From Methylobacterium variabile (GTDB taxonomy: Bacteria > Pseudomonadota > Alphaproteobacteria > Rhizobiales > Beijerinckiaceae): a stretch of 53,826 nt of DNA. Below, piece by piece: positions 53,057 to 53,826 of the stretch. Where the stretch lies: contig NZ_LABY01000004.1 in the NCBI RefSeq assembly GCF_001043975.1, positions 1 to 53,826 on the forward strand, given 5' to 3'. The notes beneath the pieces are model-generated. The model saw nothing but the letters and a program-made list of their open reading frames with translations. It was not told the origin of the DNA and made no database searches. Position numbers and translations under genes: made by a program. The first letter of the stretch is position 1. Each line of letters opens with the position of its first letter.

Positions 53057-53826
53057 TCAGCGGAACGGGGAGGGCGACACGACCCGCACCGGCACGAAGC
53101 CCGCGTCGCTGACGACCTCGACGAAGCCCACCGACCGCGCGGCGTAGCGCAGGCGGCCGGTCTCGCCCCGGCCCCCGGCGGCGGCGGCGAGCGAGCGCCG
53201 GAACTCCGCCCGGGCCCGCTCCCGGCGGCTCACGTCGAGGGTGCGGTCGAGGTCGCGCCGGGCGCCGGGCGAGAGCATTGCGGCGCGGCGAAAATCCACG
53301 AAGCGCGCCTCCCCGGTGGTCGCGTGGCGGCCCGCGAAGACCGTGGCGCCGATGCCGCCCGCCACCGCGTCGCCGGGCCGGAGTGTCGCGTCGCGCGGGA
53401 GGAGCCCGGCATAGCCGCCCTCGCCGGGCCGGCACGAGCAGCTCGGCACCTGCCGGGCCCGGTAGGCGTAGGCGGAAGCGAGGCTGCGGTAGGGCCGGCC
53501 GTCCAGGCTCACCGCCCGATCGAGTTCCTGGCCCGCCCGCACCGTGTAGAGGACGGTTTCCGCCCCCGGGCACGCCGTGGCGCAGGCCTGCTCGTGCAGC
53601 GGCAGCGCGTCCCGCGCCTCGATGTTGGCGAGGGGGAACATGTAGCCGTCGCAGGTGCGCACGCAGACGCTGCGGTCGTGGCTGCCGGCGAAGGAGGCGG
53701 GCTGCCGCTGCCGTCGCGGGGCTTGAGCGGAGGACGGGCGCGGCGCCGGGGTGACCCAGCGCGGCGGCTCGACCGTGGCATGGGTCGGCCGGCTCGTCCA
53801 CCGCACCCGCCGCCCGCGCAGGGAGG
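53057..53826 (-). CDS. DUF2865 domain protein (5' end beyond window)
   Basis: At least 250 residues, open to the window edge with no stop, so the N-terminus (probably a signal peptide) is missing. It has the DUF2865 core: SVCVRTCDGYMFPLANIEAR, CATACPGAETVLYTV and PSCSCRPG, with paired cysteines that suggest periplasmic disulfides. The C-terminal ~130 residues are Arg/Ala-rich. Function unknown; common in Rhizobiales. Confidence 0.8.
   Translation of the reverse strand, partial: SLRGRRVRWTSRPTHATVEPPRWVTPAPRPSSAQAPRRQRQPASFAGSHDRSVCVRTCDGYMFPLANIEARDALPLHEQACATACPGAETVLYTVRAGQELDRAVSLDGRPYRSLASAYAYRARQVPSCSCRPGEGGYAGLLPRDATLRPGDAVAGGIGATVFAGRHATTGEARFVDFRRAAMLSPGARRDLDRTLDVSRRERARAEFRRSLAAAAGGRGETGRLRYAARSVGFVEVVSDAGFVPVRVVSPSPFR

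Overview
The window reads as chromosome of a very GC-rich alphaproteobacterium, most likely Methylobacterium or a close relative (Methylobacteriaceae). The basis is the codon use, the set of core genes and their neighbours (gph / rpiA / DUF2059 / gor, hisC-tyrC, galE/galU), a PQQ alcohol dehydrogenase, and several exoproteins with FG-GAP-like repeats. The genus is an inference. The first ~110 bases are G-homopolymer-rich and look like a contig edge.

Layout. 0.2-2.3 kb: a vanadium-haloperoxidase/PAP2-like protein and a G1 (eqolisin) peptidase-like protein. 2.4-6.7 kb: acetate permease actP with its DUF485 partner, an Old Yellow Enzyme-type reductase and a divergent AraC regulator. 6.7-17 kb: housekeeping, with the operon rpiA-DUF2059-O-antigen ligase-gor, gph, a class II aldolase, galE-mltB and divergent galU (UDP-glucose/UDP-galactose supply).

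17.0-34.6 kb is an accessory region of long, locally AT-rich, gene-poor spacers around four large exoprotein genes. All four end in the same C-terminal module of six ~46-residue FG-GAP-like blades, but carry different N-termini: an unrecognised ~114-residue domain, a CAP/SCP domain with RTX repeats, a long RTX array, and a HExxH metalloprotease-like domain. Between the third and fourth lies a glycan cluster: a 1211-residue three-module glycosyltransferase, a GT61 glycosyltransferase and two SAM methyltransferases. The region ends at a tRNA-Ser(GCU) flanked by near-perfect 18-bp direct repeats. Blade sequences are mosaic between the genes, which suggests gene conversion. This module-sharing exoprotein and glycan island is the best candidate for an undescribed system in the window.

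34.8-39.7 kb: an HpPgdA-like polysaccharide deacetylase, a small MCGLCG protein overlapping a CobW GTPase, a small conserved protein, and a DCC oxidoreductase paired with a saccharopine dehydrogenase-like/DUF4166 protein. 39.8-45.9 kb (minus strand): esterase, acyl-CoA dehydrogenase, a small exported protein, a PQQ alcohol dehydrogenase with an Asp-Trp-Asp lanthanide-type signature, a Tat-exported Rieske protein and a Sco protein. The last four could form a periplasmic alcohol-oxidation unit with an unusual electron carrier.

46.2-53.8 kb: cupin, patatin-like lipoprotein, hisC-tyrC, DUF1499 membrane protein, MBL-fold hydrolase, a tiny membrane protein and a DUF2865 protein cut by the window edge. 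Two diverged copies of a ~100-bp intergenic repeat and a ~132-bp MITE-like hairpin lie in convergent intergenic gaps here. No CRISPR array, complete insertion sequence, integrase or rRNA was found.
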